A DNA stretch of 64,000 bases from Paraescarpia echinospica (Eukaryota > Annelida > Polychaeta > Sabellida > Siboglinidae), in NCBI GenBank assembly GCA_020002185.1, contig CM034532.1, positions 47,701,962 to 47,765,961 on the forward strand, in the 5' to 3' direction. The notes beneath the pieces were generated by a model. It was not told the origin of the DNA. It saw only the letters and a program-made list of their open reading frames with translations, and did no database searches. Below are positions 27,001-38,900 of this stretch, one piece after another; position 1 is the stretch's first letter, and the number at the start of each line of letters is the position of its first letter. Position numbers and translations under genes: made by a program.

Positions 27001-30000
27001 TCTTTACTCTCCTCCGCAGTACCTTTCCTCCTTTTCTTTCTCGACCTACCCTCTTCTGGCGTGATAGACTTACGTAACGATCCATTCTTCCGTTTCCCTG
27101 ATTTCCTACCGCTCCCTTTCCCCCCAGCTCGTGGCTTAACGACACCGCCACCTGACCCTCCGTCACGTCTCTTCATGCCACTCTCCTGTTTTGTCTTCCT
27201 TGGCTTCTGTGATGCAATCTCTGGGAAGAAATGATTCTGCCCCGGCCGTCGGCACTGGTCCGTGTAGACTGGTTGCAGTAGTTCGGTGGACGGCTCCTGG
27301 TTTAGCGGCAACAGTCGGTGTCGCCGGTTCGGCACACAGATAGTGCTGCTACCTACCAGGTGGACTGCTATCGGGTCTTCCTCTTCCAACTCATGTCCCA
27401 CAGCACTGCACTCGTTCATTTTAGTCACATCATTGTCAATGTCTTTGGCTGTGTCAATCTCGGGCGTGGCTACAGTCGGCTGCGGAGAGGCATCATCTTC
27501 AGCCAAACCTGAAATGATGACGAGTTAGGAAGTTACACTAGAACACCAAGGACCACAGTGGAAATAAGTGCGTGCACTTTCAATATATATTGGTGTACCG
27601 TGTATTTACATTTTATGTATTTACAAGTTTACATTTTGATATTGAATAAAACAATCAAATCCTGTGTGACAAGAAATCTGTTGTTTCCTGTATTCTGTAT
27701 CGTTCTATTCTGAAAACTTCTTTGAGGCTGGTGTTCTTTTCTTCCAGGCGATGTGCTAGGGTCATAAAAAATGTGAATTATTCAGTTTATTAGGTACATA
27801 GTTTGTAATTATTACAAGCACCTATCACCGCAATCACAGATGTAGTACTTATACAGAAATAATTGCAACTGCTAAAAACAAAATGTCTGCACTGACGAGA
27901 TGTGGAAGACTGGCCAAGAGGACGTAAACAGGCAAAGGAGATATGTGCACATATCACAAGTGTATTCAAGTAGACAAGTATCCTCACCAAATAGCCGTCG
28001 TTGAAGTGGTTCATTCTCTTTGGCTGCACTTGACTGAGTTGTCCTGCCACATTCGGCAGCTGTCAACATGTAACATGCTGTGTTGATAATTTAAAGGGAA
28101 ACAAAAGGCAATTGTGTGGGCCTATACACATAAAAGAGTTAACACAATCAAAGTGTGAGATTCTAGTGAATTCTTACAGTTCCCAGTGGCTGCCATATCG
28201 AGACATGCCCCCAATGCTTGACCAATAAGCACTCAGAGCTCCTTTGACCCTGACGCTGCGGTGACGAGTCGAATGCCCATTTCCTCAACATGTATACGAA
28301 TACCAGCAGATATGTTGGTTTCTTGTATTCCCTTCGATTCACGGTTACACTTGTAGCAACTGTTATAATCACAGACAGTTCACCATGTGATAAACATTTT
28401 AGCATTTACAACACCAAAACAAATTCAGCGACGCAAAATTTGGCAACTGGCGAATTGGGAAGAGTAGGCACTGGTAAAGTCAGGTTTTTCTATCACATTG
28501 ACGCTGTCCATGAAATTTAAGTTAGGTGTCTTCAACAATGTTATTCTAATAAACTGCTGGCATAATATTCTTGATTGAAGTTGATGCCCTTTGTTTCAAT
28601 TTAAATATGCGAGTGGCTCCTATGACAGTGAGTAAGCCTGGTCTGGAATCTCCCTGATCCATATTAAAATATGCTATGTAAAGCCTTTATCAATTAGTTT
28701 GTTTTATACATATTGTTTTATAATTTCAAATTAATAGTATTGATTTTGTTACATGAACTGGGTATATATGTTCAAAACCCAAGCATATAGGAGTCTAAAT
28801 AAAATTGTGTCATATTGTGTTCTGCTTCAGTAATCATGATCATGACTCACAGCATTGAAGTGATAGTCGTTTCCGACGAAGACTGTCGAGTTTCTCTCGC
28901 ATACTCGGTGGCGTGTCAGGCACAGTCAGATTGAATGGGAGAGGGGTCGTATCAGTCTGCAACAGCAATGTCTCGGTATTCGTTTGGGTAAAGCACAAAA
29001 TGCTCAGGCTAGAGTGTAATTACATCCATGTAGTCTCGTTACAGAATAAATTGACTGATGTAAATGTTGAGATCAGTGGTGTATTCACGATGTCACAGTG
29101 GAGCAGCCAAACATAGTCACCCGCTAGTTAGCCATGCTAAATTGTTGTGGTGGAACATATTATGTAAGAAAAATCTAATAAACTGACAGAGGCGCAATGT
29201 CCCTCCAAATATGCCACTGGTTGGGATTTCAGAACTTGCTTAGTGGCAGCTTTGATTTGGTCTATTTGTAAACTATTTACTACATATTATCATGTCACTG
29301 TAATGTTTAACCAAAACAGTGCACCTATGATAATGGGTACATTAAAAACAATGTATTCTGTATTGTATCCATTGTAATATTACTGTGTGTATGTGTGTAA
29401 ATATGCAAGTGTTGTACGGTTGTACCCATGGGACACAATTTCTTAACATTGTTGATCTTAAATAAACAATCAATCAATCTTACCCTTAGTTACTGAGTTG
29501 CGTTCACATCAAAGACAGCTCAGTGACTTTGAAAACCAGTTTCCCAGACAAAAAACACTGCATATCCCACTGCTAAAATTAATGTGGAAATATAAAATCA
29601 ACTGACACAGACCATACACGCAATGTCACTAACACTCACCGGACTCCTTGGCTGCGTCTCCTCCACATATGTATGTGCTGCCCCCTGGAGGAGACCAGCA
29701 CCAGGTGTATCGATAACTTTCCACTTGTCTGCGTGCGCCTGCCTGCGTCGTCGCTTCTGTCCACGGTCCGCACTTGATGCCACGTCATCGTCAAAATCTT
29801 TCGGCTGCATCGACTTTAATTTCTAGAATAAGACAAATCAGTTTTTTTACACAGGCACGCAATACTGTCTGTGCAGTAGAGGGGTACATTCCTAACTGCA
29901 CACATGTGCAGTTAGCCGATTATGTTGGTGCTCATTTTATGACATTACAATGTTGTCAATACATGCAAGTGACCTTTTGAAAAAGTAGCAGACAGCCATA

Positions 30001-32147
30001 TAATTAACTTTCGACCTTCCCATTTTGCAGTGACTTACTGACATTCTCAATTGTGCCCGAAGAATGCAGCAAAATATCTTACTTCACTCACATGGCTACT
30101 TGTTATAACATTTTGTTGCTGTCAAATACACGGAACTCTTACGTTACCTTAAGTCGGCCAGCAAATACAGGAGTTCTCATCGTCTCTGCAGGAACAACAG
30201 GAAACAGCAACTCGGACATACGTCTCAGATTCTGCTTACAACTGCAAAACACACAAAAAGAGATTGTTAAATGCTTCTAACATACAAACACTGACACAAA
30301 TAATCAGTAGGCCGACATGTAAAATTCTAATTCCACAAGCTTCAATGAGGTCAACTATCGAAGATGTAAACGGGAGGACAACACACAAAACCAAACACAT
30401 TACATTCAATTTATTCTTTACATAAGTATTATCAATCAGCTGAATGTAATAGATGACAATAGAACTCTGGTATTGAGTCATTCACAATTTTCGACATTTA
30501 CCTATTCCTACAAAGCCTGCAAAAGGGGGGACGGGGTCAAGGCTTGCATGTGAATGGCATAATAACAGGTGATTGCAAATAAACATTTGTAAACATTACT
30601 ATGATGGTTATTATACGACCTTTGCATGTTACTTACCATAACAATGTTACATACGTACATATTAATTCAGTGTGCTCTGAGAATTATATACTCTATGCGA
30701 ATAGCTAAACGTCAATAATTGGAATGATTCCTATTGGAACTATGTACAAATGAACAAGTTTGTGTTATAAACACAGCATTGCTGAATGCTTCCAAAAGAA
30801 ACTGAGATGGTGGATCCGCCATGGAATTACAGAATGCTGTTATTTTGGTAACATGGATACAGGCCCTATGTTTTGGTGGCCTCCACAGACATGTGGCCAA
30901 CAAGCTTAGCAAGCAAATATGATTGATGCATTCATCTGGTGGGCCTGTCTTTCTTCTCAGTATGTATACCCTTCCTCGTGGTCTCAGCTGACTACCTCTA
31001 TAGAAGGCTGAGGCTAGATCATGTATTACTACACTTACCTTTTCTTCCATCAGCAGCCTTCTCCCTCTACTTGTCAACACGTACGCATAACATGATGTTA
31101 CGATAAAAAACGAATGGGCATGCTCCTTTTAAAATGCACAAAAGCCTACTAAATACAGACGCAGCGAGAAACACTGTATACACTGGCCAATGTGCGGTGC
31201 CTTACCTGTCTACCCAGAGCACAGATACCAGGTGTAGGCCACGTTTTCGTGCGCGCTCCTGTGTCACCTTGCTCCCGGCCTTGAACACTACGTGCGTCAC
31301 GTCATTTGTCAGCTTCTTCTCCACAGTTGCACCCAACAGCTTGAGTTCTCGCGAGATGGCACCACTGCGGTTGTCGTTACCTGAGCGCGCTTCGACGTAG
31401 GCCACGACATCTGCACAGGCGACACATGTCAACGGATGATATCAAACAATTCTTCTATTTCAAGAAATTTATGTTTGGTACTTTAAAAATGAGGGTGTAC
31501 AATAAGAAGAACATTAGTATGTAGTTAGCTGTTTTAACTTTGAATGTATGATGTAATGTAAACAGTGGTGTCACTTCGTTGGTTATAAATATCACACAGT
31601 TCATATTTCTCAATGATAAGAAATAATATGTAATAAAACTATATATATATATATATTACAAAATTAATTCATTGATACACTAAAATCTAAAGTAGTAAAA
31701 CTCCTTTCAGTAGATTATATAATAGATCTTCTAAAATGATGTAACATGAAGAGGTGTGTGAAGGGTGTATTGAACTACTGTGGTACTACTATCTTATACT
31801 TCTGATACATCACAAGAAGTCATGTTTGACTATAATCTAAAAACGGGAATGACTATGCATAAGTTTACTTTAAAAAAAACAGTACATTGCAAATTTCATG
31901 TTTTAAAAATACATACGACAAGTACATGATGACCAGTAGTATTGACGAACGTACCCTTGAGTATTTGACCATTGATTGGCTGTGTTTCTGGCACGTCGTC
32001 GTTGTCATCTGATAATGTGTCGCCACTGCGAGGCTGTTCCGATGGCGAATCCAATAAGTTGAGTATGTGTGCGATGTTGTGATCGAGAGAGCAGTGTGGT
32101 GATTCACTGGAATCTTCAGCTGGGCTCAGCTCAAGAAACAAGTCCAT
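21040..32147 (-). CDS. MCPH1: Microcephalin (MCPH1/BRIT1), three BRCT domains (12 exons)
   Basis: MCPH1 is a nuclear BRCT protein of the DNA-damage response and a restrainer of condensin II chromosome condensation. Minus-strand coding exons, in transcript order: 32147-31955, 31410-31206, 30241-30148, 29822-29640, 28956-28851, 28059-27988, 27508-25828, 25026-24864, 22831-22754, 22463-22323, 21581-21491, 21134-21040. Every junction is GT/AG and the phases agree, giving 1033 residues. BRCT1 (about 65-145) starts ILKDVVAYVEARSG and includes LVSVLWVDSC; the MQPKDF motif follows near 170. A 1681-base exon encodes a basic, serine-rich, probably disordered middle with NLS-like clusters (RSRKKRRKG). 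The BRCT2-BRCT3 pair begins at KTLVMTSLHTD (about 835) and includes THVICGNDRRTLNVLLGI, WLDEEPYEQSDFFPAAQ and SVSEQWVLDSITAH. Unlike human MCPH1, about 64 residues precede BRCT1. An AG acceptor two bases before the ATG suggests a further 5' untranslated exon. Confidence 0.93.
21250..21390 (+). mobile_element. SINE 3' fragment (same family as 35.3 kb)
   Basis: This shares the CAGGCAAGGTACATTTAGTG, CCTGGCTCTCAACATTGG and CACTGAGGATGACAAG wording with the tRNA-headed SINE at 35.30-35.55 kb, but the tRNA-like head is missing. It lies just beyond the 5' end of the last MCPH1 exon, in the intron. Confidence 0.65.
21715..21800. repeat. inverted pair of hammerhead-like motifs (copy 1)
   Basis: Two copies of a motif face each other. 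The right half reads CCTGTTGAAGAC, a short hairpin-capable stretch, then GTCGAATCGTTGAAG. The reverse complement of the left half reads CTCATGAAGACTGCCAAC, then GCCGAAAT. Both resemble the CTGATGA / GAAA core of hammerhead ribozymes but deviate at core positions. It lies in an MCPH1 intron. Confidence 0.35.
22928..23921. repeat. exact 497-bp tandem duplication in MCPH1 intron 8
   Basis: The blocks 22928-23424 and 23425-23921 appear identical base for base on reading. Each carries an inverted pair of hammerhead-like motifs (22978-23070 and 23475-23567). Perfect identity means either a very recent tandem duplication or an assembly artefact such as a retained alternate haplotype overlap. No exon is affected. 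Confidence 0.95.
24613..24763. mobile_element. palindromic MITE in MCPH1 intron 8
   Basis: Arms of about 57 bases are inverted around a loop of about 35 bases. Both arms contain GACACTAGTGTGGATATCAC and GGATCATT.GATATCTTA with few mismatches. No coding capacity. It lies about 100 bases beyond the donor side of the BRCT2 exon. Confidence 0.8.
24992..25128. repeat. tandem duplication of a splice acceptor and exon start (MCPH1 exon 8)
   Basis: A unit of 61-63 bases is repeated: 24992-25054, 25055-25115 and a partial third to about 25128. The first unit contains the real beginning of the BRCT2 exon and its acceptor (exon boundary 25026). The second repeats the acceptor and the first codons inside the intron. 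Using the distal acceptor would add 61 bases, shift the frame and soon reach a stop. Confidence 0.85.
25133..25309. repeat. perfect 177-bp palindrome in MCPH1 intron 7
   Basis: Arms 25133-25219 and 25223-25309 (87 bases each) are exact reverse complements separated by only three bases. Their sequence (CACTGGCAACAATGTAACAA and GTTAGTGTTTCTTTACCAC) is related to the adjacent exon-8 acceptor repeat, so the palindrome seems to have been built from local sequence rather than from a foreign transposon. Confidence 0.9.
28091..28116. mobile_element. solo terminus of TTAA-type MITE
   Basis: TTTAAAGGGAAACAAAAGGC matches the termini of the element at 43636-43788. No second end is seen nearby, so this may be a truncated copy or a chance match. 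Confidence 0.35.
29130..29482 (+). mobile_element. probable LINE/SINE 3' end with (CAAT)n tail in MCPH1 intron 4
   Basis: The stretch ends in AATAAACAATCAATCAATC, a short tandem tail typical of non-LTR elements, preceded by 3'-UTR-like sequence. No coding remnant can be named. Confidence 0.35.
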
Positions 32148-33690
32148 GACTGCAAACACATAGGATCATTGTTAATATGCTAACTTTAGAGCATTGTAAG
32201 GCTGTTTCCTCTCAGGTGCTCATGTCCGCTCGCCTCTTTCTCTATATTCATTCCATTCCTTGAACCATTGGCTTCGGCGCTAATCTACAGATTACTAAAA
32301 ACAACAAAGGTAGTGTTTGTTTTTTAGTTGTCAGTAAAATTATTATCTCCTATATGCGCAATACCGTAATAAAGCTTACAAATTAGGGCACACAGGTTTC
32401 TTTTCAAAAACACTACTGTACATCAGCTTCAGCCAACATAAATAACTGTTGGTAAAATGGACCCAGCTTAGGTGCATACAATGATTACTTGCAAAAAAAA
32501 GTTTGGGACCCTCACCCAGTCCCAGGTCAGGCCCTGCTTAGGCCTAGCGTAGGCTGCTACCCCTCTAGGGTGTAGGTCTTAGTTATAGGCTTCTATAGTC
32601 TACTACAGATCACTTTTTATTAATTTATATTTTTCTTTAGAAACGACGACTACCATATTTCTTTCTAAATATTGTGGTAAGCCCAATCCTGGGCAATACT
32701 CCACAGTAGGAGGTGTCTACTGGCTGGCAAACAAGCTAAAATTGGATAACTTATCAAGACAAGTTCTATATACTAAAAAACAACAGTAACACTGCAGCAC
32801 AAGTAGGCCCTACATTGGCTAGAGGACAGGCTGCAACAATAGGAGACAAGCTGTAACACTCACTTTACTGAACTGTCTGCAGTAATAATGATTACTAATG
32901 TGTAGCCTATCTAACGAAAGTATTATTACTAATCAGTGTGACACCTACTGACCTAGCATAGGCTAGGGAGGGCTATGGCCTATGCCCTGAGACTGCACCT
33001 ACTAGGCTCTAGGCTAGCCTGGCCCTAGGACGTTGATTTAGTCAGTGTAGCCGACGTAGCCCTAGGTCTTCTAGGAGGCACGCTGACTCTGGGCGTACTT
33101 GCTACTAGGAGCACATCTCCACCACTCCAGACCCCACTCCCAGTTGCATTTGTCGATATTATTTGCCAAGATCCAAAACCAAGGGGTGAAGGGGGCCAAG
33201 CCAAGCTAAGCTTGCACTTTTGCAATGTGCCCCCGTCCCTGGAGGACCTCTGCAGTAGCCTTCAATAAGATTAGCTCCAATTAGAAACATATATATATAT
33301 ATGACCAACAATAATAATAAATCATGGCGAACATATTAAGTTACCTAATTAACTGTTAAACAAATGTTTCATTTTTAAAACAACTTATTTTCGTCCGAGT
33401 TTTGAAATGGCCGCTTCCGTTAATCACGTGATCACTAGTTACTCTCACAACCGCCTGATGGCAGGTGCGTATATGAAAGATTGGTAAAAGCGTTTCGATT
33501 GTTTTCTCGCGGAAGTTATTTATAATATTTTAGTTTACTCGAATCCGTTGGAAGTGGGCAGCCCTTATAACGAATGTATATATACCCTGTTGGTAAGCTT
33601 CGACCAGTGCATATATCATGAGAAACAGAATGCAATGCATTTGCTTTCAGTGTCAAATTCGGTGTCAGACTCCGTTTCAGTAAGTGAATT
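32148..33690. other. upstream region of MCPH1, CTAG/TAGGCC-rich
   Basis: No coding exon was recognised. From 32520 to 33070 the sequence is unusually rich in TAGGC, CCTAG and CTAGG words. A likely promoter-proximal stretch at 33395-33470 is GC-richer and contains AATCACGTGATCAC, a palindromic E-box. The transcription start of MCPH1 cannot be fixed. Confidence 0.35.
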
Positions 33691-34289
33691 GTGAATAACA
33701 GACTTGGGCCGATGCCACAGCCGGACAGGCATCTGGTACGGGGTGCGGTCCAAATAATGGAAACAGTATCTGTTGGAACACTTACCAATTGTTGCATCAA
33801 CAAAATCGTTATGTTCTACTAAAAATATGTTTAAACGGGTGCAATTCCGATTTAGGCACATTATTTTGATATAACTACTTGTAAAGTTGTAAGATGTGTT
33901 GCCTCATATGAATATATTTGATTGTGACTACTGTCACTGTGTCAGTTGATACAAATTGCAATCCCAAAACTTAGACGAAACTCCAACTTATTATGTCATG
34001 GAAACATCAGCTATATATACTTTAACCTTAGGATGATTCTGATCACAGATCCTGGTTGATCAGATCTTCAGAATCAAATATTAAAGACTAAGCGAAATGA
34101 ACCTTTTTTATTCCCAGTCTGTATGAAATATATTCTACAAAATAGCGTCCTTATATTCTACTAATTTTTAACCCCCTCTGTCACCCTCTTCAAGGCCCCT
34201 TTTGGTTGTGCTTTTCTGTACATTTTCTGCACAGTTTGTTGCAAAACCTATGGGTCGTTGTGATGTCACTGTAGGTAGCGTCGTTAAGA

Positions 34290-34770
34290 TTTAGCATGGT
34301 GTGCATCTATGCGAGTTGGTGTTTAAGGCCATACCTAAAATTGCAATTGAAGAATTTAATATTTTTATATTATTGTAAAAATAATAATGTTATCTACAAA
34401 TGTGTCACTAGATGCACACGGGAATTTTGTTTACTTTTTGAATTATTGCTGTTTGAACATTGCAAATACTCAAACTTGCAATGGGATTTAATATTTTTTG
34501 ATATCACAGTAAAGTTAACAATCATATCTACAAATATGCTGCTGGATGTACCCAGGATTTGTTTTTAGTTTTTGTGTTATTGCCATTTGAATATTGCGAA
34601 TGCTTAATCCTGCATTGTATATCTATGTGGCAGTGGATATAATGCATATACTGCAACGGCAATAATTCAAAAAGTTACCACAATTCCTGTGTACATCCAG
34701 CGTAAATTCTGCGATAGCAATTTCATGTACAGTCAGAAACACGAGGCTGCACTGCCGCTCACCATACTAA
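34290..34770. mobile_element. fold-back element with internal tandem modules (copy A)
   Basis: The left arm (from about 34290) and the reverse complement of the right end share GTGTTTC, AAATTGC and GCAGAATTTA in the same order. Inside lie two tandem modules of about 140 bases built on AATTTAATATTTTT, a CTGGATGTACCCAGGA-type segment and an ATTATTGCYGTTTGAA segment. No ORF. It is the largest member of a family also seen at 17.1 and 57.5 kb. Confidence 0.65.
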
Positions 34771-35297
34771 AGGATAGGGCTCGCACAGTGGCGCTACCTG
34801 TGGTGACGTCAGCAAGATCTGACAAGATGTAATATGCAAATGACCACGTTTGAGTGGGCTTAGTGACATGAGTTCGTATTGAACAGGCTTCATATCTGGC
34901 ATATTACTTGACAAGAATATTAAGTTTATGTATACACATGTACAAAGTTTCAAAGACATTTATAATTTAATTTCACTTAGTCTTTAATAACTCATGATTT
35001 CTGATTCCAGTATTTGTTGTTGGTAGAGCTTCATAGTCATAAAAAATGCCTGGTAGACCAGAATTTGTCTGGAGACGATTTTTGAATTAATTTAATTTTC
35101 TATAATCTATATAACAAATTGTTAAATGTTTCACAGAGTGGTGTTCTTCTTTAATTAGTTAATCTTTAATGCAGTTTCTAAATTTAGTTAATTACAAAAT
35201 AAATGATAAGAAGGTGTTTGAGCAAAATGTCATATTGAATTTAGAATGGAAAATCTTTTTAAAATTGAGGGTGTTGGAGTATTTGGTTAAATGCAAA

Positions 35298-35555
35298 GGG
35301 GGCACGCGATAGTGTAGTGGTTAGCACATCCGCCTGACATGCTGGCGCCCCGAGTTCAATACCCGGACTGGGCAGGTATGGTATATTTGGTGTAAAAACC
35401 TGGCTCTCAACATTGGGCACTGTGTATCCCTCGTGACTCGGAGATCATGCTAATGTCGGTCCCATCTCAATTTGGGACATAAAAGAATCACTGAGGACGA
35501 CAAGCACCCTGGCAGTAACCACCCTCAGTGCCAGCATAGAAAGGTCAGCTTGGCG
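35298..35555 (+). mobile_element. tRNA-derived SINE
   Basis: The head resembles a tRNA gene: an A-box-like TAGTGTAGTGGTTAGCACAT and, about 40 bases later, a B-box-like GAGTTCAATACCC. It is followed by a body containing CCTGGCTCTCAACATTGG and CACTGAGGACGACAAG. A headless copy lies at 21250-21390. It is absent from the duplicated block at the matching place near 58.5 kb, so it inserted after the duplication or was lost there. Confidence 0.75.
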
Positions 35556-35902
35556 ATAATGTTCTGAAAAAGGCTGACTAGTTGAATGAGATCTCATAAG
35601 ATCATAACATTGTAACCACAGTATATATACAGACCAGTCAGTTAATAGAACATTGCCGAGTGCTTGAAACAACTAGAACTAGAAAGGTCTTAAAGTTAAA
35701 TTCTGATCAGCCCAAAGCCATGTAAAGGGTTGAAGGATTAAATTATTAGCATCAGCCAAAGTACCAGGTTATTTTAATTTTATACAATTTAAAAGTCCGG
35801 GTGTCATGGATGATGTTCCATGATTAGTCATGCTCTCCGATAATTATTACTGTTTTGTTTCAGGTCACTTTGATGTATATAACAGTATGAAATAGCAGTA
35901 GA

Positions 35903-38900
35903 ATGTCTGTATCGACGCCCGGACCTCTGAGTGCAAGCAGCTATGAAGGTTCCATGTCCTCTCTGTCAGGAGAGTCGTCCCCTATCACCAAGGTACTGTC
36001 TAGTGTACTGTCATCACACTGTTGCTTGATGGTCGTTACTACAAGTTTTAATATGCTGACTGGTTCTTCTTTCGTGATTATCCACTATATATACAGCTGT
36101 ATATATATATGTGTTTTGAAAAAATGTGTCTGTGTGTGTGTGCGCGTGAATGTGTGTGTGCGTGTGTATGAGTGCACACGTGAGTGTGCGTGTGTGCTTT
36201 CGAGCCTGCGTGTGTTGTTTGGAGAGTCAATCAATTTATGCTGGAGTTGGGAGTTGTACTTGAGTTAAACTTGCCTACAGATATACAGCTGTACCCTGAA
36301 GTTGCAGATCTTGATGTCATTTAAAATTGTCCTTTTTAGGGCATAGTTTTATGTAAATTGTCAAAGCTACTTGAAACTAAATTACCACAGCAGGTTTTGT
36401 CATGGACAAGCTTTTGTTATTCAGTGTTGATGACTAGGTATAGTTGTATTAATATTTAAGCACTGCAAAAAGCTAATGATTTCCTCTGACCTCCAAGTAT
36501 TGGTTCCGTCACTGTCACACATGCTTTTAACACCCAGCTGATGAGTGGTTTCTCTCACTTGGTGACTGTCATCATCCTTGTCAGATTCAAATTAAATTGA
36601 TTGAAATACTTGTTTCTCTCAACTGGTGGTCTGGTGTCTTTGTGGTCGATCAACTTGTCGCCATGGGGCATTTGATACACCATTAAAATTATCGAACATC
36701 ATTCAGACCTTATCTTGCTATTACATAAAACTGGACAATGTGCTTATTGAAATAATTGAACTGGACTTTGAGAGATGATGAATTAGTTTAGGTTTCTAAC
36801 AAAAACAAGTGAACAAAATCAGATAATTTATAATAAGACAGACATTTTTAGTATGGGTACAACTTTCTAACAAAACATTACTCCGATAGTAAAACACAAA
36901 TCTTTGTACATGTGCAAATTTTCAACACATATTTTTATAATACATTTTGACTAAATTAGCTAATTTATAGTGGACAACCAAAATCCCTACGATCTGCATG
37001 TACACACAGTAACACACGACTGACACGAGTCATACACTGCAGTTAAGTGCAGTTGTGAACATAAACAAACATACATATGATTTGCGGTTGTGCTACTAGT
37101 ACTATTGTAGTTTTTTTATTGGAAAAACAAAATTTACATCCCAAATCTAGCATGTCATCATGTGTATCTACTATCTCTAATCATAGTGGTTATGTCATCA
37201 AGAAATGACCAAGCATTGTCATTTATGATTAACAAAATATGTAGATCTCCATAGTTTCTTCCACCAGTGTGTCAGTTGGTTGCTTGCTTGTAAGTCAATA
37301 TTTCTGTCATGTAAATACTGTTGACGTTGGATTTATTAGGTGTTGTAGACTCATGTTGTCATCCATCCTGCTTTCATCTGGCAAAATTTGAGGTTCTTTT
37401 GTGCAGACTTATAGCCAGGATTTGTACCAATGACATGTTGAAAGGCAATGGCTGCCTCTGTATAGTTCTCAAGCATCAGATAGGCATAGCCGAGCAGGGA
37501 ATATCCTTGTGCACTCGGAATAACAAAGCACACAAAAAACATGTGTTCAGCACGTTTGTGTGTAGCAAGGTAGCTTGTCACCAGCAGGTAGTATGCATAG
37601 ACGACTGAAAGCACTTCAAATTTGCCTTCATTGATGACTTCCGCTCGGATGTTTTCATCCAGTGTGCATGCATCATGGTGCCTGTAGAAGTTTCTCTCAT
37701 TCAGATTAACTTCTTCATTCTGAGTGACTTCCTCCAGGATCTTTATAGCTGTTGACCACTGTTGTGTGCGACAAAGGAAGTTGGCATGTTCTGTGAGGAG
37801 TGCAGTGCTTGGAACTGGGGACATCAGCACTGCTTGTTGGAAGGTCTCCTCTGCTTTTGATCTCATTATCTCTTGTTGAAGCCGTGTGGTGTTATCATCG
37901 TTCATTGCACAGTGACAGAAGCAAGCCAGGTTGGTTAGCATCGTTGCCTTCTGTGCTGGTCCGTAACACAAATCAATGACGTGTTCGTAGAGTTTGATGC
38001 CATATTCTGGCACAAACTTTCCTGCCAGTGAGTCCATCCTACCCACGGTTCTGTCATCATACAACAGATTGAACTTCAGCAGGTCACTTTCATTCTTCAG
38101 AGTGGCCATAGCTTCTTCATTAGTCTTTCTGTCCAGCAGAAGTATGACCAATTGGATGAGTGACACGAACTGTGCTTCTTGCACCTTCAAGACATCATTC
38201 TCGTGAGCGGGTACCTCCAGATTCTTCACAACTGGATCAAATGTCACCTCAAGTGGCCCTGTGAATGGGAAAAACACGAAGACGTAGTGCTTCTGAAACT
38301 CGATGATGTGTCTGATTGGGTTGCGTCGGACGTCGCTCACCTTGGCCACGATGTCTGTGATGAAGTCGTCGGGAATTGCATCGAAGAGGTTGTTCTCTGG
38401 AATGAAGTATTGTGGCAGTCTGCGGCCAACAAGATAGTGCAGCAGACGGTCAACAAGATGCAGGTAGATCATTGCCAGATTGTCTTGTCTCCACTCTGTA
38501 GCGGGAATGTCCTCGCACACCCAGAACAGGATGTTCTTCAGATGGTATGACTTGAGCACCTTTGGCAGTGCGAGGCTGTCTTGTAGCAGACACTTGAACA
38601 GCAGATAGCACTGACGCTGGGTGTCGCTCAATGACAAGGCAAGCTTCGACTCAGCCCAAGAGAAAGAGAAGCGCCATTCTGTCTCCTCATCTGGACTGTC
38701 ATCATAAGGCACGGGCACCACGAGACATCCATCAGCTACGATGTCGCTGATGAGACTGCTGGAGGGCCATCTACTGCGACGCTTCCTCGTCACCCAACCC
38801 TTGGCCTCGCGGGGCCACGACACACAGGGAAATGCCAGAACCTGGTCTATCTCTAATGTCTGCTGCCCATGGTTCTGCTTTCGGTCCTTCTGCAAGTCTA

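Noticed and set aside
30712..31080. 122-codon minus-strand ORF in an MCPH1 intron
   Set aside because: No recognisable domain; the flanking MCPH1 exons join correctly without it.
35310..35375. tRNA gene candidate
   Set aside because: A and B boxes are present, but acceptor-stem pairing is not evident and the sequence continues into a SINE body.
38179..38550. Long plus-strand ORFs inside the Mab-21/TPR genes (also 61689-62144)
   Set aside because: They are antisense shadows of a well-supported coding sequence; their translations show no family motif.
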